A stretch of DNA of 64,000 nt, from positions 124,001-188,000 of the forward strand of contig NZ_CP039934.1 in the NCBI RefSeq assembly GCF_009792295.1, read 5' to 3'. A program made the translations under genes and the position numbers. Source of the stretch: Myroides fluvii (GTDB lineage Bacteria; Bacteroidota; Bacteroidia; Flavobacteriales; Flavobacteriaceae). This document shows positions 51,532-60,581 of the stretch, piece after piece. The notes under the pieces were generated by a model that was given only the letters and a program-made list of their open reading frames with translations, was not told where the DNA came from and did no database searches. Each line of letters starts with the position of its first letter. Within the stretch, counting starts at the first letter, position 1.

Positions 51532-52491
51532 CTAATGTTGCTTGTGCTTTTTTCGATATTGAATTGGAGTAATGCCTACGTGTTTCTTAAAAAATCGACC
51601 GAGATAAGATTCCTCCGTAAAGTTCAAATTACCAGCTATAATCGCTATAGTATCATTGGTTTGGATTAATCGGGATTTGATTTCATCTAGGAGCTGTTTT
51701 TGAATGTAATAACTTGCGGGATGGTTGGTCATTTCCTTGACAACATCATTGAGATAATGCGGGTGAACGTGCAATAAAGCGGCATATTCGTTCACTTGCT
51801 TCAAATCTATTATTTTTTGATTTACTAAAAGTTGGAAACGCGCAACCAATTGTTCTTTACGTGACAGCACAAAAGGCGTTTCTACTTTTTTGTGGTTGTA
51901 TATGCGTTCTGCTTCTAATAAAATGATATTCAAAAACATCCGAACGAGTAAATCGTCATTAAACGTTTGCTTTTGACATTTTTCATTGTTCAATTTCCAA
52001 AACAAGTGTTTCATCATCACTACTTCTCGCTCAGACAAATTGACAAAAGGTTTTTGTCCAAATTGAAAGAAAGGAAAGTTATTGAGCTTAATTTGATGTT
52101 TTAAGCACAAGAGGAAATAATCCGAATCAAACAAACACATAAATCCCTTTACCTCTTCACTCCAACGCTGAATATGATGCAGTTGATTTTCTCCGATAAA
52201 ATACATAGCGCCTGCTGCAAACACATACTTGGTATAACCAATCACTTCTTCTACTTGTCCTTGGGTGATGAGTATCATCGTATAAAACTGCTTACGCGTT
52301 TGTTTTCCTTCGGTAAAAGTGGGCAATTGGGACAGATTTTCAAGGGTAAATATTTCTAAAAAACCTACTCCCGCTTGATAAGCGAGGGTACAACATTCTT
52401 CACAAATGATATTGCCTTCTTGATCTGAAAAATACAGGGATTTAAAATCTTCTAGTGTTTGTATTTCCTTGATATTAGCTTCAGTTTTCAT
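51532..52491 (-). CDS. AraC family transcriptional regulator
   Basis: 319 residues from ATG 52489-52491. The N-terminal cupin-like sensor (KQFYTMILITQGQVEEVIGY, AGAMYFIGENQLHHIQ) is followed by a C-terminal AraC double HTH (LNDVVKEMTNHPASYYIQKQ, IAIIAGNLNFTEESYLGRFF, then KKHVGITPIQYRKKHK). Binds DNA and an unknown small effector. The gene directly upstream (DUF2938, same strand, 73 bp) may be a target. Confidence 0.85.
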   Translation of the reverse strand: MKTEANIKEIQTLEDFKSLYFSDQEGNIICEECCTLAYQAGVGFLEIFTLENLSQLPTFTEGKQTRKQFYTMILITQGQVEEVIGYTKYVFAAGAMYFIGENQLHHIQRWSEEVKGFMCLFDSDYFLLCLKHQIKLNNFPFFQFGQKPFVNLSEREVVMMKHLFWKLNNEKCQKQTFNDDLLVRMFLNIILLEAERIYNHKKVETPFVLSRKEQLVARFQLLVNQKIIDLKQVNEYAALLHVHPHYLNDVVKEMTNHPASYYIQKQLLDEIKSRLIQTNDTIAIIAGNLNFTEESYLGRFFKKHVGITPIQYRKKHKQH

Positions 52492-52564
52492 GCTTTGCCT
52501 TTGTTTCATTTAAAGATAGTAACAACTTTTGACTTCTTCTCCCCTTCTTCTTTGATTTTTCTGA

Positions 52565-53068
52565 TTAATACCCAAGTATGACCTGCAGTAGAACACCGCC
52601 AAGATACAATCCGATTCCGTATATCGTATGCGTCAGTAAACTGCGTATGCGCGCTGTTTTTGGCTGGGGCGTTTTAGAGGCTGCTATGCCAAAACCAAAG
52701 GCTGGTTGCATCATAAAAAATGGAGCTACGGTGGTGAGAATTCCAACTGACAAAGCGGGAATCAAACTCGGTTCATACCCCCATTCCACTCCCCAAATAA
52801 GCAAGAGTACAAAGGCAAAGGTAATACCAATCAGGTAATGGGCTACCCATCCAATCGCTCTTTCACCTGCAACAGGAGTGGCTTGCATAATGTTGGCATG
52901 GCGAAAAACACCTTGTCTAAAATGGCCAATCCACCTTCCTAAAAAGGCATAATTAAGGGAGGGTATCTGAAATACTTTTTTGAGTACAAGGGCGTATAAA
53001 TCCATAAAAATAGTTGCACTTACGCCGATAAAAATTGAAAAAACGATAACGTGTAGTATTGTATTCAT
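52565..53068 (-). CDS. DUF2938 membrane protein
   Basis: 167 residues, four to five transmembrane helices. The block ARGxxx-like GRWIGHFRQGVFRHANI followed by GERAIGWVAHYLIGITFAF, and later PFFMMQPAFGFGIAASKTP with the end SLLTHTIYGIGLYLGG, is characteristic of DUF2938, an inner-membrane family of unknown function often near AraC regulators. Minus strand, upstream of the AraC gene. Confidence 0.85.
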   Translation of the reverse strand: MNTILHVIVFSIFIGVSATIFMDLYALVLKKVFQIPSLNYAFLGRWIGHFRQGVFRHANIMQATPVAGERAIGWVAHYLIGITFAFVLLLIWGVEWGYEPSLIPALSVGILTTVAPFFMMQPAFGFGIAASKTPQPKTARIRSLLTHTIYGIGLYLGGVLLQVILGY

Positions 53069-53160
53069 CCTAATCTTTTTTATTTAATACAAAACTAGGA
53101 CATGACAGGGGGATAGGATGGATCCGAATGGGAGTAAAAACAGGACAAATCACAGCAAAT

Positions 53161-53192
53161 AAAAAAGAGGACTGTCCAAGGTCCTCTTTTTC
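53161..53192. terminator. Terminator of the efflux operon
   Basis: AAAAAAGAGGAC pairs with GTCCTCTTTTT around an 8-nt loop. It lies below the AraC-HMA gene (stop at 53249) and ends the minus-strand operon. Confidence 0.8.
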
Positions 53193-53248
53193 GTCAACAA
53201 ACTAGCAAGCTATACAAGGTACCTGCATAGCATTCAGTAATTAAGTAA

Positions 53249-53824
53249 TTAAGTAATAATATGATCTAAAAACTTTCGTTCAAACCGTTTATTCTTTCGA
53301 TAAATTGAAGGTGCAATTCCGACTATTTTTTTAAACTGCTTGCTCATGTGACTTGCATCTTTATAATGCAATTGCTGGGCAATTTCATCTAGGGATAATT
53401 CACAATAGGAAATCAATTCTTTCACTTTTTCAATTCGCTGTAAAATATAGTATTTCTCAATGGTCAATGCGGTTTGTGCTACAAATAATCGCGCAATTCG
53501 CGCATAGTTCAGCGAAGAGGTTGAAGCTAAATAATCGGATAAATTCAAATGGGAAATATGCTTGTGCTGAACATATTCAATAATTTTGGTTTTCACTTGT
53601 TCGACAATAATTTGGTTGGCATCTTGTAAAACTTCAAATCCCACCTGACGCAATCGCTCTTTTATTTGTTCTTTTACTTGTTGATCTAAAGGGGTAACTA
53701 ATTCAATTTCTCCCAAGCGAACAACTTTTGCTCTTACGTGTACCTTCAGTAATTCTTGTTCAACCAAGGTTACGCACCTCGGACAAACCATGTTTTTTAC
53801 ATATAAAATTAAATGGTGATCCAT
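53249..53824 (-). CDS. HMA-like/AraC fusion regulator
   Basis: 191 residues. The N-terminus (LILYVKNMVCPRCVTLVEQE) has a CxxC (Cys14, Cys17) in the position of a heavy-metal-associated (HMA) domain, and the following ~60 residues keep the beta-alpha-beta pattern of that fold (VRAKVVRLGEIELVTPLDQQ). The C-terminal HTH (ELSLDEIAQQLHYKDASHMS, then KQFKKIVGIAPSIYRK) is AraC type. Expected to sense a metal through the CxxC and regulate the adjacent RND efflux genes. Last gene of the set on the minus strand, 53 bp after the TRASH-like lipoprotein. Confidence 0.75.
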   Translation of the reverse strand: MDHHLILYVKNMVCPRCVTLVEQELLKVHVRAKVVRLGEIELVTPLDQQVKEQIKERLRQVGFEVLQDANQIIVEQVKTKIIEYVQHKHISHLNLSDYLASTSSLNYARIARLFVAQTALTIEKYYILQRIEKVKELISYCELSLDEIAQQLHYKDASHMSKQFKKIVGIAPSIYRKNKRFERKFLDHIIT

Positions 53825-53877
53825 ACTTCAAAAAATATAGGGAAGTAGAAGTACGAACTACTTCCCTATGAAACAAA

Positions 53878-54336
53878 TTAATTAACCTGAGCCTCTGCTA
53901 CAAATTGTTGGTAATTCGCTTCATTTTTAAAATAAGCAACCTCACCATTGTCTCCTATCATGACAATATAAGCTTCAGCTTTATCTACTGTTTCTAAAGT
54001 GAAAGGATCTTTAGCTAGGCGTACTGTCTCATCCTCTGGGATACGAGATTGACACATCGCGCAACAGCCATAATACACCTTACCCTCATGTTCTACTTTT
54101 AGTTGTTCTTTTCCCATGAATGCATCATTAACCATACACACTAATTCTTTGGGAACGACAGCTCCTTTTTTGTATTTTGCTGAAGGAGCAACAGGCTCTC
54201 CCCTATTTTGATTCATCTCTTCCTTCACCTGTTCTAATGCGGCTTCTGCTTGTTGATTTCCTTCTTTTTGTTTTTCTCCACAAGCAATGGCGAATACACT
54301 TAACGCCAGAACTACTGTAATTTTAATTGCTTTCAT
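53878..54336 (-). CDS. Metal-binding (TRASH/YHS-like) lipoprotein
   Basis: 152 residues with SpII signal (Cys19 in AIAC). ELVCMVNDAFMGKEQLKVEH followed by YYGCCAMCQSRIPED places Cys67, Cys91, Cys92 and Cys95 as in TRASH/YHS metal-binding domains. Periplasmic or outer-membrane anchored. Starts 4 bp after the adaptor gene stop, so it belongs to the RND operon, where such proteins may buffer or deliver metal (probably copper). Confidence 0.75.
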   Translation of the reverse strand: MKAIKITVVLALSVFAIACGEKQKEGNQQAEAALEQVKEEMNQNRGEPVAPSAKYKKGAVVPKELVCMVNDAFMGKEQLKVEHEGKVYYGCCAMCQSRIPEDETVRLAKDPFTLETVDKAEAYIVMIGDNGEVAYFKNEANYQQFVAEAQVN

Positions 54337-54340
54337 TTTC

Positions 54341-55432
54341 TTAATTCATTTTTTGTTCATGCATAATTTCTTCTGTTGCCATTTTGAGGATTGGTGTTCC
54401 TTCGGTTAAATCACCAAAGATTTCAACCATCATCGGCATAGCTCTTCCTTTTATCACGTTCACGTGATAAGCCACGCCCCCTCTAACTTCAATGACATAA
54501 ATACCTAAGTTGCTTTCCACTAAGGCCGATTTAGGCACAAAGAAGCTTGCTTCTTCCCTTTTCAATTGCAAGGTTACATCCGCAATCATATTGGGTTTCA
54601 ATAGCTGTTCTTTGTTGTTGATATCAGCTTGAATTTGTTCTGAGCGAAGTCTTAAATCCAAGCTTCCGGCTTTTCGCGTAATTACGCCAGTAAATTCTTT
54701 TTGCGGGAGGGTTCTCACTTTAAATTTTACCGTATCTCCTTCTTTGATAAAAGGGGTATTTGCTTCTGATATGGATAGATTTAAACGCAGCGTATTGGTA
54801 TCTTCTACAATCAACAAGGGCATTTTACTCATTGGTCCTACATAAGCACCTTTATCAACCTGTCTGTCTGTGATAACACCATCAAAAGGTGCGCGGATTA
54901 CCAAATACTGATCGATGTTTTGCATTTCTTCATAAGCTGATTTCGCAGCTGCTAATTGCGCTTTATCCGCTAGCATTTTTGCTGTAATCTGCTCTACGTA
55001 ATCTGGTGCAATGGCTCCTGGAGTTTCATTGGCTTTCAGGGTACGATCATAGGTTGCCTTGGTGGAAATATAAACAGCTTCTTGGCCTTTCCACTTTGCT
55101 TGTGCATTCGAAACTTGTGCCTGAATCTCAGGGGCTTCTAAAACCAGTAACACTTGACCTTTCTTTACAGGGTCTCCAATATCTACGCGTAAATCAGTAA
55201 CATAACTGTTTACTTTGGCAAATAATTCCGTGCGCTGATCCGCTCTTAATTCACCTGGTAATTGTAAGGGAACTACAGGATTGCTCTTCTCAATAGCTAT
55301 TGTTTCTTTGCTATTCATTCCGGGCATCATCATCCCTGCCTCGCCTTTTTTCTCTGCTGTATCAGGCGTTTTTTTATCTGCACAGGCCGTTAATACAACT
55401 AAACTAACTAGGGTTATATATATTCTTTTCAT
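54341..55432 (-). CDS. RND periplasmic adaptor (membrane fusion protein)
   Basis: 363 residues, lipoprotein with Cys17. Barrel-sandwich hybrid halves (AKVNSYVTDLRVDIGDPVKK, APFDGVITDRQVDKGAYVGP) frame a helical hairpin, followed by a beta-barrel (EGDTVKFKVRTLPQKEFTGV). Typical HlyD/CusB-type adaptor linking the inner-membrane pump to TolC. Stop and next start are 4 bp apart from the TRASH-like gene, and 5 bp from the permease gene upstream. Confidence 0.88.
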   Translation of the reverse strand: MKRIYITLVSLVVLTACADKKTPDTAEKKGEAGMMMPGMNSKETIAIEKSNPVVPLQLPGELRADQRTELFAKVNSYVTDLRVDIGDPVKKGQVLLVLEAPEIQAQVSNAQAKWKGQEAVYISTKATYDRTLKANETPGAIAPDYVEQITAKMLADKAQLAAAKSAYEEMQNIDQYLVIRAPFDGVITDRQVDKGAYVGPMSKMPLLIVEDTNTLRLNLSISEANTPFIKEGDTVKFKVRTLPQKEFTGVITRKAGSLDLRLRSEQIQADINNKEQLLKPNMIADVTLQLKREEASFFVPKSALVESNLGIYVIEVRGGVAYHVNVIKGRAMPMMVEIFGDLTEGTPILKMATEEIMHEQKMN

Positions 55433-55437
55433 GATTC

Positions 55438-58400
55438 TTATTTATTTTCAGTCGGTATATAGTGAATGCTTTCTGTATCTTCAGGATCTAAAGATGGAGA
55501 TTCTCGGTTTACTTTATTCATGACCCAAGCAAATACCATGGGCAAGATTACCAGTACAGAAATGGTCGAAGCTAAAAGTCCTCCAATTACAGCTCTTCCT
55601 AATGGGGCTACTTGCTCACTTCCTTCTCCATGTCCGATAGCCATCGGCAACATACCGGCGATCATCGCTAGCGTGGTCATGGCAATTGGTCGAATACGCA
55701 GTTTGGTCGCTTCAATAGCCGCTGCTGTAGAAGTCCATCCTGTTTTGCGCAACGTCTCAGCGTTGTTAATCAAGAGCACGGCATTGGCAATGGATACTCC
55801 CACGGACATGATGATTCCCATATAGGACTGTAAATTAACCGTTGACCCTGTTGCTTTTAGCAACAGCAGAGATCCCAACATAACAAAAGGCACGGTTGTC
55901 AAAATCACAAAAGACACTTTAAACGATTGGAAATTAGCGGTTAACATCAAGAAAATAACCACAATGGCAACTAATAATCCTCCTGCTAAACTTTGCATGG
56001 TATCATCCAACACAGGTGCCATTCCCATTAGTTCCACGTTTACTCCTTTTGGCAATTCTCCCAACTCAGCAATAGCTTGCTCTACATCTTCTTTCGCTCG
56101 ATTCAAATCCGTTTGATGCACATTGGCAATCACCGTTACATACCCCATGGTCCCCTCGTTATAGCTCTCTGCTAAGGCTTTGGTCTCAGTAATGGTTGCT
56201 ACATCACTTAATACCGGGCGATCGGCATTTTTACTCAACGGAATATTTTCTAATTCTTCCTTACTCGTTAATTGATTTTGAGGCATTTGAACCTGAACAT
56301 CATAGGCAATTCCCATCATACCTCCTACCCACATATTGCGGTTGGTGTAACGCGAAGACGCCGTTGTTGCTACTAATGACTTAGCAATATCCATCGCATC
56401 CAACCCCAACTGAGCAGCGCGTACACGATCAATGTTGATTTCATAGGCAGGATAATTCATCGAAATCGGCATCTTTTGATCGCGCATATAGTCGATTTCA
56501 TTCAGCTTCGCCAATAATTTATTCGCCGTCATCATATTCATCTTGCGCATCATCCCTGAAATGCGAATCTCAATTGGCGTGTTGGTTCCCTGGCTTAAAA
56601 TCTTTTCCGTTAACTCAATTGGCTCAAACGTCAATTTTAATTCTGGCAATTTTTCTTTGATGCGTTGGCGAATCTGATCCTTTAATTCATCCGTATTTCC
56701 GCTAAAATCTTTAAAAGCAATTTGCATCGAGGCTTCATGTGGACCTGCATTATATAAGTAGATTGGACTCACTGCAAACGAAGAAGGGTGTTGCCCCACG
56801 AAAGCAGATGAAATAGCAATTTTCTCTTTGCCAAATAAGTCTTCTACCTCAGCCAATAACTTTTTCACCTTCATTTCCGTATGTTCAATACGCGTACCTT
56901 CGGGTGCAGTAATACGCAGTTGCACTTGACTTGAATTGACTGCGGGCAAAACGTCTTTTCCGATGTTTTGATACATAAAAGCAACCGCTAATAAAGCAAA
57001 TACAACAGCTCCCGTTGCTATGATTTTCTTGCCTGGCATCACCTTCTCAATTCCGGCTACAACGCGATTCTTGAACTTATCAAATCCTTTGGCTTCTTCC
57101 GGGATCTTATGTTTCTCGGGATCGTACTTCATGATCCAGTTGGCCATAATGGGCACAAAAGTCTGAGACAACAAGAAAGAAACGGTCATTGCAAATCCAA
57201 TAGCCATGGCTAAAGGCATAAACAAAGCCCCTGGAATACCCGTCATCATAAAGGCAGGTGCAAACACGGCCAAGATGCTGAATAAAATCAATAGCTTCGG
57301 GAAGGCAATTTCCTTACACGCATCCCAAATAGCCTGTACCTTGCTCTTGCCGAGGGCAAAGTGCTGGTGAATATTTTCAATGGTTACCGTACTTTCATCG
57401 ACCAAAATACCAATAGCCAAAGCCAATCCAGACAAGGTCATGATATTAATGGTTTGTCCGAATAATTTCAAGAACAACACCGATGAAATAATGGCAATGG
57501 GAATTGTTAGGATTACAATCAACGCCCCTCTAGGATCACGTAGAAATAATAAAACCATTAATCCGGTTAATAAAGCACCCAAAACTCCTTCAACAATTAA
57601 ACTCTTTACTGCGTTGATTACATTGACGGATTGGTCAAATTCATACGAAATCTTCACATCTTCGGGTAGGTTATTCTGAATATGCGGAATCGACTTTTTC
57701 AATTGCTCTACAACATCATACGTAGAGGCTTTTCCGGATTTTGCAATATTGATATAAACCGATCGATTTCCATCAACTAAAGCATAGCCTGTTGTAATAT
57801 CAGCGCCATCTTTTACCGTAGCCACATCGCGTAGATAAACGTTGTCTACTTGTCCTTTAAACAAAGGAATACGACCAAACTCTTCTACCGTCTTGAGCGT
57901 ATTGTTGGTCGGTGTCAAATAGTTTTTATCGCCAACGTAAACATTCCCCGATGGCATGGTTACGTTTTGTCTGCTTATTGCTTCTACGATTTGCTCGGGG
58001 CTCATCTGATGCGTATGCAGTTTATTCGGATCAATATTAATCTCAATCGTACGCGGTGAACCACCAAAAGGAGGGGCCGTTGTCATTCCTGGAATTTTGA
58101 TCAAGAATGGACGGGCCACGAAGTTGGCAATATCCTGTAACTCGTTATTCGTTTTTGTTTCTGAGCGAAACACCAGCTGTCCCACAGGTTGAGAAGAGGC
58201 ATCAAAGCGAATAATAAAAGGTGGTGGTGCCCCTGGAGGCAAGAAAATTACGGAGCGATTCGACAGTGCAGAAATAGAAGCAATCGCCTCTCCCATATCA
58301 GTTCCTTCGTAAAATTCAATTTTCATTAAGGTTAATCCCTGTGTGTTTTTTGTATCGATACTTTTAATCCCATTGGCAAAAAGCATCATATTAACATACA

Positions 58401-58596
58401 TCTTGGTAAAATAACCTTCCATTTGTTGGGGTGTATATCCATTAAAGGAATGGGCAATATACACCACGGGTAAATTCATTTCAGGTAAAATATCCACCTG
58501 AATTTCTTTGGATGATTTGAGTCCAAAGAACAACAAACCTATAACCAATACCATAATAGATATCGGTTTGCGCAAAGCAAAGCGAATTAAATTCAT
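55438..58596 (-). CDS. RND efflux permease
   Basis: 1052 residues, full length, with 12 transmembrane helices in the RND order. LAIGILVDESTVTIENIHQH in helix 4 carries an Asp as proton-relay residue, and the C-terminal half repeats the architecture (GIIMSVGVSIANAVLLINNA, TLAMIAGMLPMAIGHGEGSE). Most similar in style to HAE-1/MMPL-like permeases; linkage to HMA- and TRASH-type proteins suggests a metal or linked stress substrate, but CusA methionine clusters were not evident. Substrate not certain. Middle of a tight operon. Confidence 0.88.
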   Translation of the reverse strand: MNLIRFALRKPISIMVLVIGLLFFGLKSSKEIQVDILPEMNLPVVYIAHSFNGYTPQQMEGYFTKMYVNMMLFANGIKSIDTKNTQGLTLMKIEFYEGTDMGEAIASISALSNRSVIFLPPGAPPPFIIRFDASSQPVGQLVFRSETKTNNELQDIANFVARPFLIKIPGMTTAPPFGGSPRTIEINIDPNKLHTHQMSPEQIVEAISRQNVTMPSGNVYVGDKNYLTPTNNTLKTVEEFGRIPLFKGQVDNVYLRDVATVKDGADITTGYALVDGNRSVYINIAKSGKASTYDVVEQLKKSIPHIQNNLPEDVKISYEFDQSVNVINAVKSLIVEGVLGALLTGLMVLLFLRDPRGALIVILTIPIAIISSVLFLKLFGQTINIMTLSGLALAIGILVDESTVTIENIHQHFALGKSKVQAIWDACKEIAFPKLLILFSILAVFAPAFMMTGIPGALFMPLAMAIGFAMTVSFLLSQTFVPIMANWIMKYDPEKHKIPEEAKGFDKFKNRVVAGIEKVMPGKKIIATGAVVFALLAVAFMYQNIGKDVLPAVNSSQVQLRITAPEGTRIEHTEMKVKKLLAEVEDLFGKEKIAISSAFVGQHPSSFAVSPIYLYNAGPHEASMQIAFKDFSGNTDELKDQIRQRIKEKLPELKLTFEPIELTEKILSQGTNTPIEIRISGMMRKMNMMTANKLLAKLNEIDYMRDQKMPISMNYPAYEINIDRVRAAQLGLDAMDIAKSLVATTASSRYTNRNMWVGGMMGIAYDVQVQMPQNQLTSKEELENIPLSKNADRPVLSDVATITETKALAESYNEGTMGYVTVIANVHQTDLNRAKEDVEQAIAELGELPKGVNVELMGMAPVLDDTMQSLAGGLLVAIVVIFLMLTANFQSFKVSFVILTTVPFVMLGSLLLLKATGSTVNLQSYMGIIMSVGVSIANAVLLINNAETLRKTGWTSTAAAIEATKLRIRPIAMTTLAMIAGMLPMAIGHGEGSEQVAPLGRAVIGGLLASTISVLVILPMVFAWVMNKVNRESPSLDPEDTESIHYIPTENK

Positions 58597-58602
58597 ATTC
58601 TA

Positions 58603-59991
58603 TTATTTTTGGGGAATAGCGTTGACTAATAGTTGAATATCTCCTTGAGCAGCAGCCTGCATTAAGAGCGCCTGCCAAAGGTTATTTTGAGCTACTTCAA
58701 AGGCAATTTCTGCGCGTTGTAGCGTGTATAAAGCTTGGGTAAAAGCTACTAAATCACTTAACCCATTATCATACAGTGCCTTTTGTTGATCAAAAGCAAC
58801 AGTGGCTGCGTGTACTTCAATCGTACTATGCGTCAAAATAGTGGTTGCATTTTGATAGTGTTCTTTTGTTAAGAGCACTTGATTTGCTAGCTCGCGATCC
58901 ATTTTAGCATATTCTTCTCGCAAGCTTTCAGATAGTTTCTCTTGCTCTTTCACTTTGGATGTGGTGCGGAAGAAATGGGAGATATTCCACGTCAATTGCA
59001 AGCCTACCAAATAATTACTACGGTCAATACCTACGCCATTACTGTAGTTTTTAGTAAATGCCGTATTGTCTTGTACATAGTTCCAATCAAAACCAGAACC
59101 GCGTCCTTGTATTATTCCAAAAGCATTCAATTGAGGCAAACTAGTGCGATGTACAAGTTTCTCCATCGTCTTACTTTGCTTTACTTTGTGTTCTTGCCAT
59201 TGGAGAATCGGATGGTTCTCTAGGGTGAATTCTCGCTCAAAAATGAGCGGTTTGTGGGTGTAAAACAGCGAATCTAATTCGTACGATTGGCGTTCGATAT
59301 CCAATAAATCAGAAAGTTGTTTGTCCCATTCCAATTCTTTGTCGTACGCTTTAATGTATGTTGTTTCCGCAAAAGCCACCTCAGCTTGCGCTAAGCGTTC
59401 ATCAACTTGAGCAATCAATCCGCTTTTTACTTTTGCTGCGGTAACGGTGTAAAACACCTTTGCGCGATCTAGATTTCGCTGCTGTACTTCCACTATGCGC
59501 TGTGCCCCCAATAAATTAAAATAAGTTGCACTAGCTTTGATTTGTTGTTTAAATATTTCTTGGGCTAAATCTTGTTGAGCCACCCCTTGTTGGTCTTTCA
59601 TCAGGGCCACCCCTTGACGGGTTTTACCAAAAGAGAAGATGTTCCAATTGACGTTGGCAAAATAAAGAGATCCAAAAGCGGCATTCCAATTCTGTTCTTC
59701 CAAAGGCATAGAAGTGGCCGCAGATCCCAATCCACCATAAGCGTATAAAGGTCCGTTTTGGGCATTAATTGTTCCGTAACTCTGTTGAGCACCGAAAGTT
59801 AAATCTGGGAAATAATTTCCCTTTTGATTTTGGGTATTGTAAATGGAAGCTTGTAGTTTGGCTTCTTTACTTTTTATTAAAGGATAGCGCTGGGTAACCT
59901 GCTCAATGGCCTGTTCCAAAGTAAGTGTTTGGGCAGATACAGCAGTTGCTGCACTCCACAAAACAACACACGCTATTGTATTGAATTTCAT
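58603..59991 (-). CDS. TolC-type outer membrane factor
   Basis: 462 residues with signal peptide ending AVSAQ. Two OEP repeats (LEQAIEQVTQRYPLIKSKEA; later REEYAKMDRELANQVLLTKE and KALYDNGLSDLVAFTQALYT) form the channel. It is the third part of the tripartite pump, first gene of the operon: TolC, permease, adaptor, TRASH lipoprotein, AraC-HMA, with spacings of 6, 5, 4 and 53 bp. Confidence 0.88.
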   Translation of the reverse strand: MKFNTIACVVLWSAATAVSAQTLTLEQAIEQVTQRYPLIKSKEAKLQASIYNTQNQKGNYFPDLTFGAQQSYGTINAQNGPLYAYGGLGSAATSMPLEEQNWNAAFGSLYFANVNWNIFSFGKTRQGVALMKDQQGVAQQDLAQEIFKQQIKASATYFNLLGAQRIVEVQQRNLDRAKVFYTVTAAKVKSGLIAQVDERLAQAEVAFAETTYIKAYDKELEWDKQLSDLLDIERQSYELDSLFYTHKPLIFEREFTLENHPILQWQEHKVKQSKTMEKLVHRTSLPQLNAFGIIQGRGSGFDWNYVQDNTAFTKNYSNGVGIDRSNYLVGLQLTWNISHFFRTTSKVKEQEKLSESLREEYAKMDRELANQVLLTKEHYQNATTILTHSTIEVHAATVAFDQQKALYDNGLSDLVAFTQALYTLQRAEIAFEVAQNNLWQALLMQAAAQGDIQLLVNAIPQK

Positions 59992-60071
59992 TTCAAATCA
60001 CGCGTTTAATTATACAATAACTCAGTAGCATCTACCCTATAGGCAGACACGTATAAAGTGTATTGTTATAA

Positions 60072-60485
60072 TCAAATTCTATACACGCAATGCAGGATGT
60101 ATAAGGGGACTTCCTCTATTAAATCTAGATAATATAGATAGGGAATTAGTACCTCTTTTGGCGCAGTAGTAAATTCGTAAACTGCACCAAAATAACGATG
60201 CAAAATAGCATCTAGAAAAAACGAAACTTGGAGGACCTTAAACGTTGAATTCTGTACTTCCGACTTTACTTTTACAACTTCAACTTTGTCTTGGCAGCAA
60301 TTCTTTTTAGGTTCTTTTACCGTTTTTCCTTTTAAGCTACAAAAAGCACAATTTTCTTCGCTACTTTGAGCAAAAGCCATACTCGTTTGTTGCACAAATC
60401 CTTTGCAGATGTGCTGATATGTACTGAAGCCAGAGGCCAAAAACAAGTACATAACACTAAATAGTATGACTAATATTCTCTTCAT
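60072..60485 (-). CDS. HYC_CC_PP family protein
   Basis: 137 residues from ATG 60483-60485. Signal/TM segment (MKRILVILFSVMYLFLASGF), then HICKG (the HxC motif), a middle CAFC, KNCCQDKVEVVKVKSE with the CC pair, and a C-terminal segment. The HYC, CC and V-x-K series defines the HYC_CC_PP family of Bacteroidetes, which is nearly always linked with heavy-metal or copper genes. It sits 80 bp upstream of the TolC gene of the RND operon. Confidence 0.75.
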   Translation of the reverse strand: MKRILVILFSVMYLFLASGFSTYQHICKGFVQQTSMAFAQSSEENCAFCSLKGKTVKEPKKNCCQDKVEVVKVKSEVQNSTFKVLQVSFFLDAILHRYFGAVYEFTTAPKEVLIPYLYYLDLIEEVPLYILHCVYRI

Positions 60486-60581
60486 ATGTAAGGCGAAGGT
60501 ATAAACTCCCACCTAAAAGAACATTACATAACTTTTGAAATATGTTGTATAATTTCGCAGTTTAGACAACCAACTTCCCCG

